This document shows, in pieces, positions 8,217 through 16,132 of a stretch of DNA of 64,000 bases. Numbering within the stretch: position 1 is the first letter of the stretch; every line of letters begins with the position of its first letter. A model generated the notes under the pieces. It was given only the letters and a program-made list of their open reading frames with translations, was not told the origin of the DNA and did not search any database. The stretch is from Acidobacteriaceae bacterium TAA 166 (lineage in GTDB: Bacteria; Acidobacteriota; Terriglobia; Terriglobales; Acidobacteriaceae). Position numbers and translations under genes: made by a program. The DNA is taken from positions 4,332,001 through 4,396,000 of the forward strand of contig ATWD01000001.1 in the NCBI GenBank assembly GCA_000421065.1, given 5' to 3'.

Positions 8217-9026
8217 ATGCTCGCGAAGACTTTTCGATATGCTTCATCTGCTTTTTTTTCTTTCTGGTTGGTTGTGCTGGCGGGATGCGGGGGTAGAACG
8301 CCGGCGTCGATGCCTTCTCCTGATCTGTCGCCTTTGCGGGGGAACTGGCTTGTGGTGGGAAAGATGCCGTCTCTGTCTGGGGCTGCGCCACCCTCGTTGG
8401 GACTGGCCTTGACGATGGATGTCGTCGCTGGCCAGGTTGTTGCAAGCGGCCGCTTCACGATTCCGTGCAATGACAAAACTGGATTCACCGAGGGCGGAGG
8501 AGGGAGCTTCGAGTCTACGGTGAACAAGGATGGCTCCTTCGTGTTGCAGTACAAGTTGGTTGGCCAGCAGACCACGCACTCCATCGTTCTTCACGGAACG
8601 CTACCGAAGACAGTTGGCAGCCCTTGGTCCGGAAGCTATGCGATACAAAATCCGAACCTGAGCTGTTCGCCTTATTCCGGCAGCTTTACAACGTCTTCTT
8701 TTCAACCTTTGAGCGGAATATACGTGGGAACGAGCAATCTCTCCGGGAGTGACCAGCCACTGAAGGTCGCACTGACACTGCAGGAAGGGGGAACCATAAT
8801 TTCCAATATTCCAGGAGCCACGCCCACGGGAACTCGCGCGGTTACAGGCATGATCCAAGTGCAGGGTTCCTCGTGTTTCACCTCCGGCGCGAGCGAAGAG
8901 AACGCCGGCCTGTCCGGGAATAGTCTCAATGTCGAATTTACGATGGACGATGGATCTAAGGTGACCTTTGCGGGCGATATCGATGATCTCGAATCGTCGA
9001 CCCTTATCGCGACCACTTCATTGTGA
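8217..9026 (+). CDS. Putative lipoprotein, function unknown
   Basis: 269 residues from ATG 8217. A signal peptide ends in LVVLAGCG, a good lipobox, with the modified Cys near residue 24. The mature part is rich in Gly, Ser and Thr, with beta-strand-like repeats such as GNWLVVGKM, FTIPCNDKTGF and FAGDIDDLESSTLIATTSL. Four further Cys residues may form disulfides. I recognise no catalytic motif. Similar lipoproteins of unknown role are frequent in Acidobacteriota. The frame is open 20 codons upstream but that part overlaps the promoter. It stands alone between icd and mdh. Confidence 0.7.
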   Translation: MLAKTFRYASSAFFSFWLVVLAGCGGRTPASMPSPDLSPLRGNWLVVGKMPSLSGAAPPSLGLALTMDVVAGQVVASGRFTIPCNDKTGFTEGGGGSFESTVNKDGSFVLQYKLVGQQTTHSIVLHGTLPKTVGSPWSGSYAIQNPNLSCSPYSGSFTTSSFQPLSGIYVGTSNLSGSDQPLKVALTLQEGGTIISNIPGATPTGTRAVTGMIQVQGSSCFTSGASEENAGLSGNSLNVEFTMDDGSKVTFAGDIDDLESSTLIATTSL

Positions 9027-9223
9027 TCGGGGGGCAATGCGATCAGAACAGTGGTTTCCTGCAAACCGCTTTTGTACGGCAATAAGCGATATCCGCACAG
9101 AAATGACGAATATCGATGCCAGTCGTTGATAGGGGACGTATCATGGATGCGAAGAGATCTGTCGATTCGACGAGGTCTTGAGTGCGCATCGCGCCGAAAT
9201 TTTTTCTGGAGAGTTCACCCATC

Positions 9224-10153
9224 ATGCGGAAGAAGGTCACTATCGTCGGAGCCGGCAACGTCGGCGCTACTGCTGCTCACTGGATCGCCTCGAAGGAGCT
9301 TGCCGATGTCGTGTTGATCGACGTGGTCGAGGGTGTGCCGCAGGGCAAGGGGCTCGATCTTCTAGAGGCTCTGCCGATCGAGAAGCGGGATGTTGCGGTG
9401 ATCGGAACCAACGATTATGCCGATACGGCGAACTCGGACATCGTGGTGATCACGGCGGGCATCGCGCGCAAGCCGGGCATGAGCCGCGACGACCTGTTGA
9501 ATACGAACTTTAACATCATGAGCGAGGTTGCGGGCAAGGCTCTCGCGGCTTCGCCGAACGCGATCTTCATCATCGTCTCGAACCCGCTGGATGCGATGGC
9601 GCAGACGGCGTTCAAAAAGCTGGGGATTCCGCGTGAGCGCGTGATCGGCATGGCCGGTGTACTGGATTCGGCTCGCTTCCGCACGTTTATTGCTGAGGAG
9701 CTGAAGGTGTCGGTCGAGAACGTTACGGCGTTTGTGCTGGGCGGACATGGCGATACGATGGTTCCGCTGTCGCGCTACTCGACGGTTGCGGGAATTCCGA
9801 TCACGGAGCTGATTGCTGCGGATCGCCTGAAGGAGCTGGAGACGCGTACGGCCAATGGTGGCGCGGAGATTGTGAAGTACCTGAAGACGGGCTCGGCTTA
9901 CTATGCTCCTTCGGCTGCAGCGGTGGAGATGGTCGAGGCGATTCTGAAGGACAAGAAGAAGATCCTTCCTTGCGCTGCTTATCTTGAGGGTGAGTATGGC
10001 ATCAAGGGACTCTATGTCGGCGTGCCTTGCAAGCTGGGTGCGAAGGGCCTGGAGCAGATCATCGAGATCAAGCTGACGGCGGATGAGCAGGCTGCGCTGA
10101 ACAAGAGCGCGGATGCCGTGAAGGAGCTCTGCGCGGTGATCGGGGTTGCATAG
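9224..10153 (+). CDS. mdh: Malate dehydrogenase
   Basis: 309 residues; interconverts malate and oxaloacetate with NAD in the TCA cycle. The Rossmann motif is VTIVGAGNVGATAAHW, Asp in VVLIDVVEG indicates NAD preference, IARKPGMSRDDLL carries the substrate arginines, and the catalytic His is in GGHGDTMVPL. The family is the LDH-like (class III) malate dehydrogenases. ATG 9224 has GGAGAG ten bases upstream and gives the canonical N-terminus; an upstream extension of 14 codons is unlikely. A strong terminator follows. Confidence 0.94.
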   Translation: MRKKVTIVGAGNVGATAAHWIASKELADVVLIDVVEGVPQGKGLDLLEALPIEKRDVAVIGTNDYADTANSDIVVITAGIARKPGMSRDDLLNTNFNIMSEVAGKALAASPNAIFIIVSNPLDAMAQTAFKKLGIPRERVIGMAGVLDSARFRTFIAEELKVSVENVTAFVLGGHGDTMVPLSRYSTVAGIPITELIAADRLKELETRTANGGAEIVKYLKTGSAYYAPSAAAVEMVEAILKDKKKILPCAAYLEGEYGIKGLYVGVPCKLGAKGLEQIIEIKLTADEQAALNKSADAVKELCAVIGVA

Positions 10154-10171
10154 GATAGATGGTAATTTGCT

Positions 10172-10199
10172 AAAGGCCGCGCTTGAGAGCGCGGCCTTT
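10172..10199 (+). terminator. Terminator of mdh
   Basis: AAAGGCCGCGC (10172-10182) pairs perfectly with GCGCGGCCTTT (10189-10199), 11 bp stem, 18 bp after the mdh stop. Confidence 0.8.
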
Positions 10200-10289
10200 A
10201 GCTTTGGCTTAGGGACGGATGAGTTTTCCTGAGCTTATTTGTGAATATGCGATGCATGCTATCGAGGCGATCATCAGAAGAAATAATAG

Positions 10290-10537
10290 ATACGAATCGA
10301 AGGACGATGCCGCGCCTTAGTTTACTAAGGGGATAATGACTGTGGTGAATCTCCCAAGCGGGGAGCCACTATAGACGGCTTAGTCTTGCTTCGGACTGGA
10401 CTCTTCTGCTTTCCCGAACAAGCTGGAAGATCGAAGATCAGATACTGGTGTAAGAAGCCATGGCAAAGACAAGGAAACGTAGCCCATGATCTTCAAAAGT
10501 TTCTCCAGTTTGAATCTACTTTATAGCTGCACCCACG
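10290..10537 (+). ncRNA. Possible structured RNA in the mdh-ppi gap
   Basis: No gene is seen between 10200 and 10537. The stretch contains several stem-loops in a row: CTTAG-TTTA-CTAAG near 10316-10329; a GTGG/CCAC stem enclosing CTCCC-AAGC-GGGAG near 10352-10382; and GAAGATCA near 10434 pairing with TGATCTTC near 10496. A terminator hairpin lies immediately to the right. I do not find the defining motifs of tmRNA or RNase P RNA, and a 6S-like fold is unproven. Strand is a guess. Confidence 0.25.
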
Positions 10538-10565
10538 AAAAAGCCCGCTCTCAAGCGGGCTTTTT
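10538..10565. terminator. Terminator of the cyclophilin genes (bidirectional)
   Basis: AAAAAGCCCGCT (10538-10549) pairs perfectly with AGCGGGCTTTTT (10554-10565) across the loop CTCA. It is 21 bp past the stop of the minus-strand cyclophilin gene and is T-tailed in both directions. Confidence 0.85.
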
Positions 10566-10585
10566 CGTAACAGGTTGAGCGGGAA

Positions 10586-11107
10586 TTAGGCGACGCGCTC
10601 GATGGTGATGGACTCGAGGACGACGGGGGTCTTGGGGCGATCCATGCCGTCGCGGGCGACCTTGCTGATCTTCTCGACGATGTCGTAGCCTTCGACGACC
10701 TGGCCGAAGATGGTGTGCTTGCCGGTGAGCCAAGTGGTGGGGGCGACGGTGATGAAGAACTGGCTTCCGTTGGTGTTGGGGCCGGCGTTGGCCATGGCCA
10801 GCTTGCCGGTCTCCTGGAAGCCGTGCTTGGAGCCCTTGGTCTCGTCGGCGAACTTGTAGCCGGGGCCGCCCATGCCGGTGCCTTCGGGGTCGCCGCCCTG
10901 GATCATGAAGTCGGGAATGACACGGTGGAAGATGGTTCCGTCATAAAGCTTGTCGCCCTTCTTGCTGCGGCTCTCCCATGGCTTGGTTCCTTCGGCGAGA
11001 CCGATGAAGTTGGCAACCGTCTCGGGAGCGTCCTGCTCGAAGAGCTCGGTGATGATGGTGCCCTGCGAGGTGTTGAAGATTGCGTAGGTTCCTGGCTTTC
11101 TTGCCAT
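10586..11107 (-). CDS. Peptidyl-prolyl cis-trans isomerase, cyclophilin type (cytosolic)
   Basis: 173 residues, whole-length cyclophilin domain with no signal peptide. Motifs: GTIITELFEQDAPETVANFIGLA, the catalytic Arg region FHRVIPDFMIQGGD, GSQFFIT and the Trp-containing TTWLTGKHTIFGQV. It catalyses proline isomerisation in folding proteins. ATG 11107 has AAGGAG seven bases upstream, giving MARKPGTY; the 23-codon extension is rejected. It lies 90 bp downstream of a second, exported cyclophilin on the same strand. Confidence 0.93.
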   Translation of the reverse strand: MARKPGTYAIFNTSQGTIITELFEQDAPETVANFIGLAEGTKPWESRSKKGDKLYDGTIFHRVIPDFMIQGGDPEGTGMGGPGYKFADETKGSKHGFQETGKLAMANAGPNTNGSQFFITVAPTTWLTGKHTIFGQVVEGYDIVEKISKVARDGMDRPKTPVVLESITIERVA

Positions 11108-11197
11108 GTTTTTCTCCTTAGGCTTGCGAACGTTTTTGTTGGAACCTCTCAACAGTCGATCGAGAGGCAGAAGCATGGATGCATCGAAGGCGAAGAC

Positions 11198-12001
11198 TTA
11201 TTGCGCTGGTGGCGCCGGAGCCGCGGGAGTCGCAGCAGCTGGCTCAGGCGGCATGGGCTGGCCGTCGCGGACGATGGTGATCTTGTTGATGACGACAGGG
11301 GTGTCGGGCTTGTCGTCTTGATTGCGCGGAACGCGTGCGATCGAGGCCACGAGCAGGTCGGTGTGGGTGTCGCATTGCCCGAAGATGGTGTGCTTGCCGT
11401 TAAGCTGTGGGACCGGGGCCTCGGTGATGAAGAACTGGGAGCCGTTGGTGCTGGGGCCGGAGTTGGCCATGGCGAGGCGGCCGGGCTCGTCGAAGGTGAG
11501 CGAGGGATCGATCTCGTCCTGGAAGAGGTAGCCGGGGTCGCCGCGGCCGTCGCCGAGTTTATCGCCGCCCTGGATCATGAAGCCGGGGATGACGCGGTGG
11601 AAGGTGGTTCCGTTGTAGAAGGGCTGGCCGTGGACCTTCTGGAGGGTCTTGGGATCGGTCCAGTCTTTGCTGCCGTCGGCGAGGCCGATGAAGTTTTGCA
11701 CGGTGACCGGGGCCTGCGTCGCATAGAGCTTGCAGGTGAGGCGGCCCATGGAGGTGTCGACGACGGCGGTGGGGCCGGTGGGCGTGACGGGGGGCTTGGC
11801 CTGGCTGGTGGTGCTGGGAGCATCGGGCAGGGCATCAGGCTGGGAGGCAGATGGGGGAGCTGACTGCGGCGTGGGCGCTGGAGTGGTCTGCTGTTGCGCG
11901 GGCTGCGTCTGCTGGGGCGTCTGTGGTTCTGAGGGAGTAGAGGTCTGGGCAAGGGCCGGGTTGCTGAGTGCGAGAGTCAGAGCGAGAAGACGAAGCGTCA
12001 T
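11198..12001 (-). CDS. Peptidyl-prolyl cis-trans isomerase, cyclophilin type (exported)
   Basis: 267 residues. A signal peptide (LRLLALTLALSNPALAQ) is followed by a Pro/Gln/Thr/Ser-rich linker of about 60 residues, then a cyclophilin domain with RLTCKLYATQAPVTVQNFIGLA, FHRVIPGFMIQGGD, GSQFFITEAPVPQLNGKHTIFGQ, and a Pro/Ala-rich tail. The linker suggests a flexible tether in the periplasm. One aromatic site usually Trp (as in the neighbour) is Pro-Gln here, a change linked to cyclosporin insensitivity in other cyclophilins (family knowledge). ATG 12001 is selected because it begins the signal peptide; GGAG lies 11 bases upstream. Confidence 0.92.
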   Translation of the reverse strand: MTLRLLALTLALSNPALAQTSTPSEPQTPQQTQPAQQQTTPAPTPQSAPPSASQPDALPDAPSTTSQAKPPVTPTGPTAVVDTSMGRLTCKLYATQAPVTVQNFIGLADGSKDWTDPKTLQKVHGQPFYNGTTFHRVIPGFMIQGGDKLGDGRGDPGYLFQDEIDPSLTFDEPGRLAMANSGPSTNGSQFFITEAPVPQLNGKHTIFGQCDTHTDLLVASIARVPRNQDDKPDTPVVINKITIVRDGQPMPPEPAAATPAAPAPPAQ

Positions 12002-12064
12002 GCGTAGCGGAACTCCATGGAACAGGCTATCGCAGACGCTTCGCCGGGGCAATTCGCGGCGAAC

Positions 12065-12637
12065 TCACATCAAGCGCCGGAGGAGGCTGCGGACGAGCTC
12101 GAGCGAGCCTCCGTAGACGACGTGCGCGGCCCAGTGCTGTAGGTGATCGGTGGCGGCGGTCTCGGTGGGTGGGGGAGAGAGCTGGAAGGCGGGGACAGCG
12201 ACCTCGTCGGCGGCGAGGAAGAGCAGGGTGCCGTAGGCGGTGCCGCCGCCGGTCGTGACCTCGGGGACGAGCTCGGAGGCGACGCCATAGACGGCGCCCA
12301 TGAGGGTTCCGAAGGCGTAGTGGACGGCCTGTCCGGCCTGCTTGCGCTTCTGTTCGGGGAGGTCGGTTCCGGCGACCTCGGCGATCTTGCGCGCTACCTT
12401 TTCCGTGGAGCCCTCCTGTTGTGCGGCCTCTTCCTCGCGCCGGCGCTGGTCGCGCTCGACGGCCTCGCGGGATTCGTGATGCGCGATACGGATCTGTTTT
12501 TCGGCGGCCTTCTGCCCGGCGGAGGTGAGCTTCTGGAACTGGTCCATGATGAGGGTGGCGGCGATACCTGCGGTGACGCCGGTGACGACTCCACGAAAGA
12601 CATTGGGGTGATGCCGGCGCCGGAAGATCTGGATCAT
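12065..12637 (-). CDS. DUF1440-like membrane protein
   Basis: 190 residues. GVVTGVTAGIAATLIMDQFQKL is an N-terminal hydrophobic helix, followed by a highly charged stretch (near residues 45-95), then QAVHYAFGTLMGAVYGVASEL and GTAYGTLLFLAADEVAVPAF, the blocks that define DUF1440 (YagU-like) inner-membrane proteins. The C-terminal HWAAHVVYGGSLELVRSLLRR is also typical. The role is unknown; YagU has been linked with acid tolerance in E. coli. The ATG has GGGAGGT five bases upstream. Confidence 0.72.
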   Translation of the reverse strand: MIQIFRRRHHPNVFRGVVTGVTAGIAATLIMDQFQKLTSAGQKAAEKQIRIAHHESREAVERDQRRREEEAAQQEGSTEKVARKIAEVAGTDLPEQKRKQAGQAVHYAFGTLMGAVYGVASELVPEVTTGGGTAYGTLLFLAADEVAVPAFQLSPPPTETAATDHLQHWAAHVVYGGSLELVRSLLRRLM

Positions 12638-12756
12638 GCGATACCTCCCTTGAGGAGAGTTACAGGATATTTACAAGATGTGATGCCGGATTTGCGGCCT
12701 GGGGTGTGACTCTTGCGACAGCCGGGCATCCAACCGGCTAAAGGAGATTTTTGCAG

Positions 12757-13050
12757 ATGCCTAAGTTAGCACTTTACGTCCCTCTGAAGGCGAAGTCGGG
12801 AAAAGAAGCGGAGTTGGAGGCGTTCTTGAAGCAGGGAGCTGAACTGGCGGCTCAGGAGCCGGGCACGATCACCTGGTATGCGCTCTCCGAGGAGCCAGGA
12901 CGATTCGCGATCTTCGACACGTTCGAGGATGAGTCTGGACGCGACGCGCACCTGAACGGGCCGATTGCGGCGGCGCTGATGGCGAAGGCCGAGGAGCTGC
13001 TGGCGGAGCCTCCGCAGATTCACAAGATCTCGCTGGTGGCTGCCAAATAA
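12757..13050 (+). CDS. Antibiotic biosynthesis monooxygenase (ABM) domain protein
   Basis: 97 residues, one ABM/quinol-monooxygenase-like ferredoxin-fold domain. LALYVPLKAKSGKEAELEAFL is the first strand-helix, ITWYALSEEPGRFAIFDTFEDESGRDAHLNGP is the central conserved block. Such proteins are dimeric and either oxidise quinol-like substrates without cofactor or detoxify small molecules; the substrate here is unknown. ATG 12757 has AAGGAGA nine bases before it. It is a single gene divergent from the DUF1440 gene. Confidence 0.85.
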   Translation: MPKLALYVPLKAKSGKEAELEAFLKQGAELAAQEPGTITWYALSEEPGRFAIFDTFEDESGRDAHLNGPIAAALMAKAEELLAEPPQIHKISLVAAK

Positions 13051-13081
13051 ATCGATAGGGTGGACTGCGACCGGGATTGGG

Positions 13082-14425
13082 CTACTGGCCCTGTCCCGGT
13101 GCAATGACGGGAGGCTTCTGCTGCGCGGCCTGGACGTCGCGGAAGACGCGGAGAAGATTTTCGCCGAGCAGCTTGTGCATGTCGTCGGCGGTGTAGCCGC
13201 GGGCCATGAGGGCCTGGGTGATCCTGGGCAGGTCGGCGGCGGAGTCGATTCCCTCGGGCGGGACGGGGATTCCATCGAAGTCGGTGCCGATGCCGACGTG
13301 GTCGATGCCGGCGATCTTGATGATGTGATCAAAGTGATCGATGAGTGAGTTGAAGGGCGCGCGCCCGATCTTTGCCGCGAACTCGCGGTCGATCTTGTCG
13401 GAGGCTGCGTAGGGGACGGGGAGTCCCTTGGCCTTGTACTCGGCCTCGAGAGCGTCCTGGGCCTTCTGGCGCTCGGGCCTCTGCGTGTTCCAGGCCTGAC
13501 GCCACTGCTCGTCGATGAAGGCGGGGAAGAAGTTGACCATGACGACGCCGTTGTTTTTGGCGATGGCGCGAATCATCTCGTCGGTGAGGTTGCGCGGCGC
13601 GCCGGTGAGGGCGCGGGCGGAGGAGTGCGAGGCGATGATAGGAGCGCGCGTGGTCTCGATGACGTCCCAGAAGGTCTTGTCGGAGACGTGAGAGATGTCG
13701 ACGATCATGCCGAGACGGTTCATCTCGCGGACGACGTCGTTGCCGAAGGGAGTGAGGCCGTTGTGGTGCGGGACGGTGGTGTCGTCGATGTCGCCGGAGG
13801 AGTCGGCCCAGTGGTTGGTGTTGGACCAGGTGAGGGTCATGTAGCGAACGCCGAGGCGGTAGTAGTCGCGGAGCAGGCCGAGGGAGTCCTCGATGGAGTG
13901 GCCGCCTTCGATGCCCATCAGCACGGCGAACTTGCCTTGCTTGTGGGCTGCGACGATCTGGTCGGCGGTGACGCAGAGCGCGAACTTATCGGGGGCGCGG
14001 CGCACCTGCTCGAGGGTTCCGTCGATGAGGGCGAGGGTTCGTCGCGCCGAGGCGTCGGCCGGGTATTGGCCGGGATCGACCCAGATGGAGAAGAACTGCG
14101 CGCCGAGGTTGCCCTTCTTCGCGGTCTCGTAGTTCAGCATGCCGCCGTCGAGCGGATCAGTGAAGTTCCAGTGTTCGTCGACGAAGCGTTGCGGGGTGTC
14201 GGCGTGGGTGTCGATCACGATAGCGGAGTTGTGAACGGCGAGAGCTTCGGCGGCAGAGTGAGCGGAGTTCATCTTGTCCTTATGGGTTGCCTGGGCGTGG
14301 GAGAGATTCTGCGCGCCCAACAGAAGGGCAAGACAGGCTCCCCGCGCGGCGCGATGCGCAAGCGTCTGCCGGTGGGTGGCAGGCGATTGTTTTTGTTTTA
14401 TTTGATCGCGAGGGTGAGGGCTCAT
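13082..14425 (-). CDS. Membrane dipeptidase, peptidase family M19
   Basis: About 447 residues. An N-terminal export signal (CLALLLGAQNLSHAQA) precedes a TIM-barrel zinc dipeptidase domain. Metal ligands can be seen in VIDTHADTP (HxD), GIEGGHS (bridging Glu), VDISHVSD and ASHSSARAL; GIGTDFDG is a further signature. Family members hydrolyse dipeptides, some with D-residues, in the periplasm. The C-terminal helix region ends KLLGENLLRVFRDV. The start is uncertain: ATG 14425 is taken, but a TTG at 14449 is in frame and neither has a strong ribosome site. Divergent from a small hydrophilic ORF. Confidence 0.9.
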   Translation of the reverse strand: MSPHPRDQIKQKQSPATHRQTLAHRAARGACLALLLGAQNLSHAQATHKDKMNSAHSAAEALAVHNSAIVIDTHADTPQRFVDEHWNFTDPLDGGMLNYETAKKGNLGAQFFSIWVDPGQYPADASARRTLALIDGTLEQVRRAPDKFALCVTADQIVAAHKQGKFAVLMGIEGGHSIEDSLGLLRDYYRLGVRYMTLTWSNTNHWADSSGDIDDTTVPHHNGLTPFGNDVVREMNRLGMIVDISHVSDKTFWDVIETTRAPIIASHSSARALTGAPRNLTDEMIRAIAKNNGVVMVNFFPAFIDEQWRQAWNTQRPERQKAQDALEAEYKAKGLPVPYAASDKIDREFAAKIGRAPFNSLIDHFDHIIKIAGIDHVGIGTDFDGIPVPPEGIDSAADLPRITQALMARGYTADDMHKLLGENLLRVFRDVQAAQQKPPVIAPGQGQ

Positions 14426-14510
14426 GAGAGTTACGAGCGATTGTAACAACTCGCATGAGGCAACCGGATCGAAACCGATCCCATCCGTCTATGCAGAGAG
14501 GTGAGAAGAC

Positions 14511-14711
14511 ATGGCACAAGGATTGGATTCGACCAAGACGGGAGCACGTCCTTCCCACGAAGCGATTGAGGAAAATGCGAGCGCAACCGAGGTCAACAAG
14601 ACTCCGCAGCAGAGAGCGGACGATGAGGCGATGCAGAGCGCGAAGCGAGCCCAGAATCGTATCCACGACAACGAGAACAACACCCCGGGAAACACGATCT
14701 TCACCAAATAG
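14511..14711 (+). CDS. Small hydrophilic protein, function unknown
   Basis: 66 residues, rich in Ala, Asn, Asp, Glu and Gln with no hydrophobic core, so probably disordered. The ATG has AGAGAGGTGAG five to eight bases upstream and the gene is followed by a perfect 17 bp hairpin, which together support that it is expressed. I recognise no family; stress-related disordered proteins look similar in composition. Confidence 0.6.
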   Translation: MAQGLDSTKTGARPSHEAIEENASATEVNKTPQQRADDEAMQSAKRAQNRIHDNENNTPGNTIFTK

Positions 14712-14749
14712 GTGAAGGCAAGGGGTGGCATGAAACAAGAGTTTTCCCC

Positions 14750-14788
14750 ATAAAGGCATGGCTCCCAGGGCGGGAGCCATGCCTTTAT
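14750..14788. terminator. Perfect 17 bp hairpin terminator
   Basis: ATAAAGGCATGGCTCCC (14750-14766) and its exact complement (14772-14788) flank a five-base loop. It serves the small ORF on the left and the GlcG-like gene on the right, which converge. Confidence 0.75.
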
Positions 14789-14826
14789 GGCGTCTGTGAT
14801 CTTGCTTTGTGAGATAAGTGCAAAGG

Positions 14827-15225
14827 TTAGAAGGCGTTGGCACCCGCTTCGGCGACGGCGTGATCCTGCTCTCCGGCGCCTCCGCTGACCCCGATGGCGC
14901 CGACGACTTTGCCGTCCTTCTTGAGCGGGATGCCGCCGGCGAAGATCATGACCTTGCCGTCGTTCGAGGCGTGGATGCCGAAGAACTGGTTGCCGGACTG
15001 CGAGTGCGTGGCAAGGTCTTTGGTGGCGATGTCGAAGGCGCGCGAGGTCCAGGCCTTCTTGATGGAGATGTCGATGGAGCCGAGCCAGGCGTTGTCCATG
15101 CGGACGTGAGCGATGAGGTTTCCTCCGGCGTCAGCGATGGCGATGTTCATGGGTTGGCCGATCTCTTCGGCTTTTTTCTCTGCGGCGGCGATGATACGGC
15201 GGGCATCGGCGAGTTGAATGCTCAT
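14827..15225 (-). CDS. GlcG/HbpS family heme-binding-like protein (DUF336)
   Basis: 132 residues. ADARRIIAAAEKKAEEIGQPMNIAIADAGGNLIAHVRMDNAWLGSIDISIKKAWTS is the standard start of this family, ending FAGGIPLKKDGKVVGAIGVSGGAGEQDHAVAEAG. Members are octameric cytosolic or exported proteins; HbpS binds heme and GlcG sits in glycolate operons, but the physiological role is mostly unknown. No signal peptide is visible. The ATG has AAGGAG seven bases upstream. Confidence 0.88.
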   Translation of the reverse strand: MSIQLADARRIIAAAEKKAEEIGQPMNIAIADAGGNLIAHVRMDNAWLGSIDISIKKAWTSRAFDIATKDLATHSQSGNQFFGIHASNDGKVMIFAGGIPLKKDGKVVGAIGVSGGAGEQDHAVAEAGANAF

Positions 15226-15310
15226 TCTTGCTTCTCCTTATTTCGTTGCTTCCGGTTGTGCGATCTCTTAGATGCAGAGACGATCGTATCCCACGATCTT
15301 CTAAAAAGAT

Positions 15311-15333
15311 GACGGGCGCTTCTGAGCGCCGTC
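15311..15333 (-). terminator. Terminator of the sdh operon
   Basis: Read leftwards, GACGGCGC (15333-15326) pairs with the GCGCCCGTC strand (15319-15311) with one bulged base, followed by ATCTTTTTAG. It is about 25 bp past the sdhB stop. Confidence 0.65.
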
Positions 15334-15357
15334 GTTGATTAAATCATGCTGCTTTCT

Positions 15358-16119
15358 TTATCGCGTGAAGAGGTCCTTAACCTGCTGGACGAAGACGTCG
15401 CGGCCCATGTCGCTGATGGCCTCGGTGAGGGGGAGCCCCTTGGGGCAGGCCTGGACGCAGTTTTGGGCGAAGCCGCACTCCTGGATGCCGCCATCGCCGG
15501 CGAGGGCACGGAGGCGATCTTCGGCGAGTACGGCGCCGGCGGGGTCCATGTTGAAGAGCTTGGCCTGCGCGATGGTGGCGGCTCCGACGAAGTTGGTGAC
15601 GTCGTTAAACTGGGGGCAGACTTCCATGCAGCAGCAGCAGGAGATGCAGTTCGAGAGCGGGTAGCGCTGCTCCTGCACCTGCGGGAACTGGCGGGGGCCG
15701 GTGCCGAGGTCGTAGGTGCCGTCGATGGGGACCCAGGCCTTGACCTTCTTGAGGTTCTCGAAGAGGACGGAGCGGTCGACGGCGAGGTCGCGGACGACGG
15801 GGAACTTCGAGAGCGGGGCGAGGGTGATGGTCTGGTCTTTGTTGGGGCCGGTGAGCTTGTCGACCAGGGCGGAGCAGGCCATGGAGGCCTTGCCGTTGAT
15901 GAGCATGGCGCAAGAGCCGCAGATCTCCTCGAGGCAGTTGGAGTCGTAGGTGATCGGCGTGGTGGACTTGCCGGTGACATCGACGGGGTTGAGCGCGATC
16001 TCGCCCAGCAGCGAGGTGATGTTCATCCCGGGGCGATAGGGGATCTCGAACTTCTCGGTGATGGGGGAAGAGTCGGGGCTGGACTGGCGCTTAATCTCGA
16101 CTTTGATCGTGCTTGGCAT
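15358..16119 (-). CDS. sdhB: Succinate dehydrogenase iron-sulfur subunit
   Basis: 253 residues. The [2Fe-2S] ligands are in CLEEICGSCAMLINGKASMAC; [4Fe-4S]/[3Fe-4S] ligands are in CISCCCCMEVCP and CGFAQNCVQACPKG. It carries electrons from the flavin subunit to quinone in complex II on the cytoplasmic side. ATG 16119 follows an AAGGAAA site; the upstream 22-codon extension overlaps the acyltransferase gene. It is the last gene of a minus-strand operon, but is separated from sdhA by an acyltransferase and a small membrane protein, which is unusual. Confidence 0.94.
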   Translation of the reverse strand: MPSTIKVEIKRQSSPDSSPITEKFEIPYRPGMNITSLLGEIALNPVDVTGKSTTPITYDSNCLEEICGSCAMLINGKASMACSALVDKLTGPNKDQTITLAPLSKFPVVRDLAVDRSVLFENLKKVKAWVPIDGTYDLGTGPRQFPQVQEQRYPLSNCISCCCCMEVCPQFNDVTNFVGAATIAQAKLFNMDPAGAVLAEDRLRALAGDGGIQECGFAQNCVQACPKGLPLTEAISDMGRDVFVQQVKDLFTR

Positions 16120-16132
16120 GGTCTGGGTTTCC

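Noticed and set aside
10290..10537. tmRNA or RNase P RNA
   Set aside because: Neither the tmRNA tRNA-like ends nor the conserved RNase P core sequences are visible.
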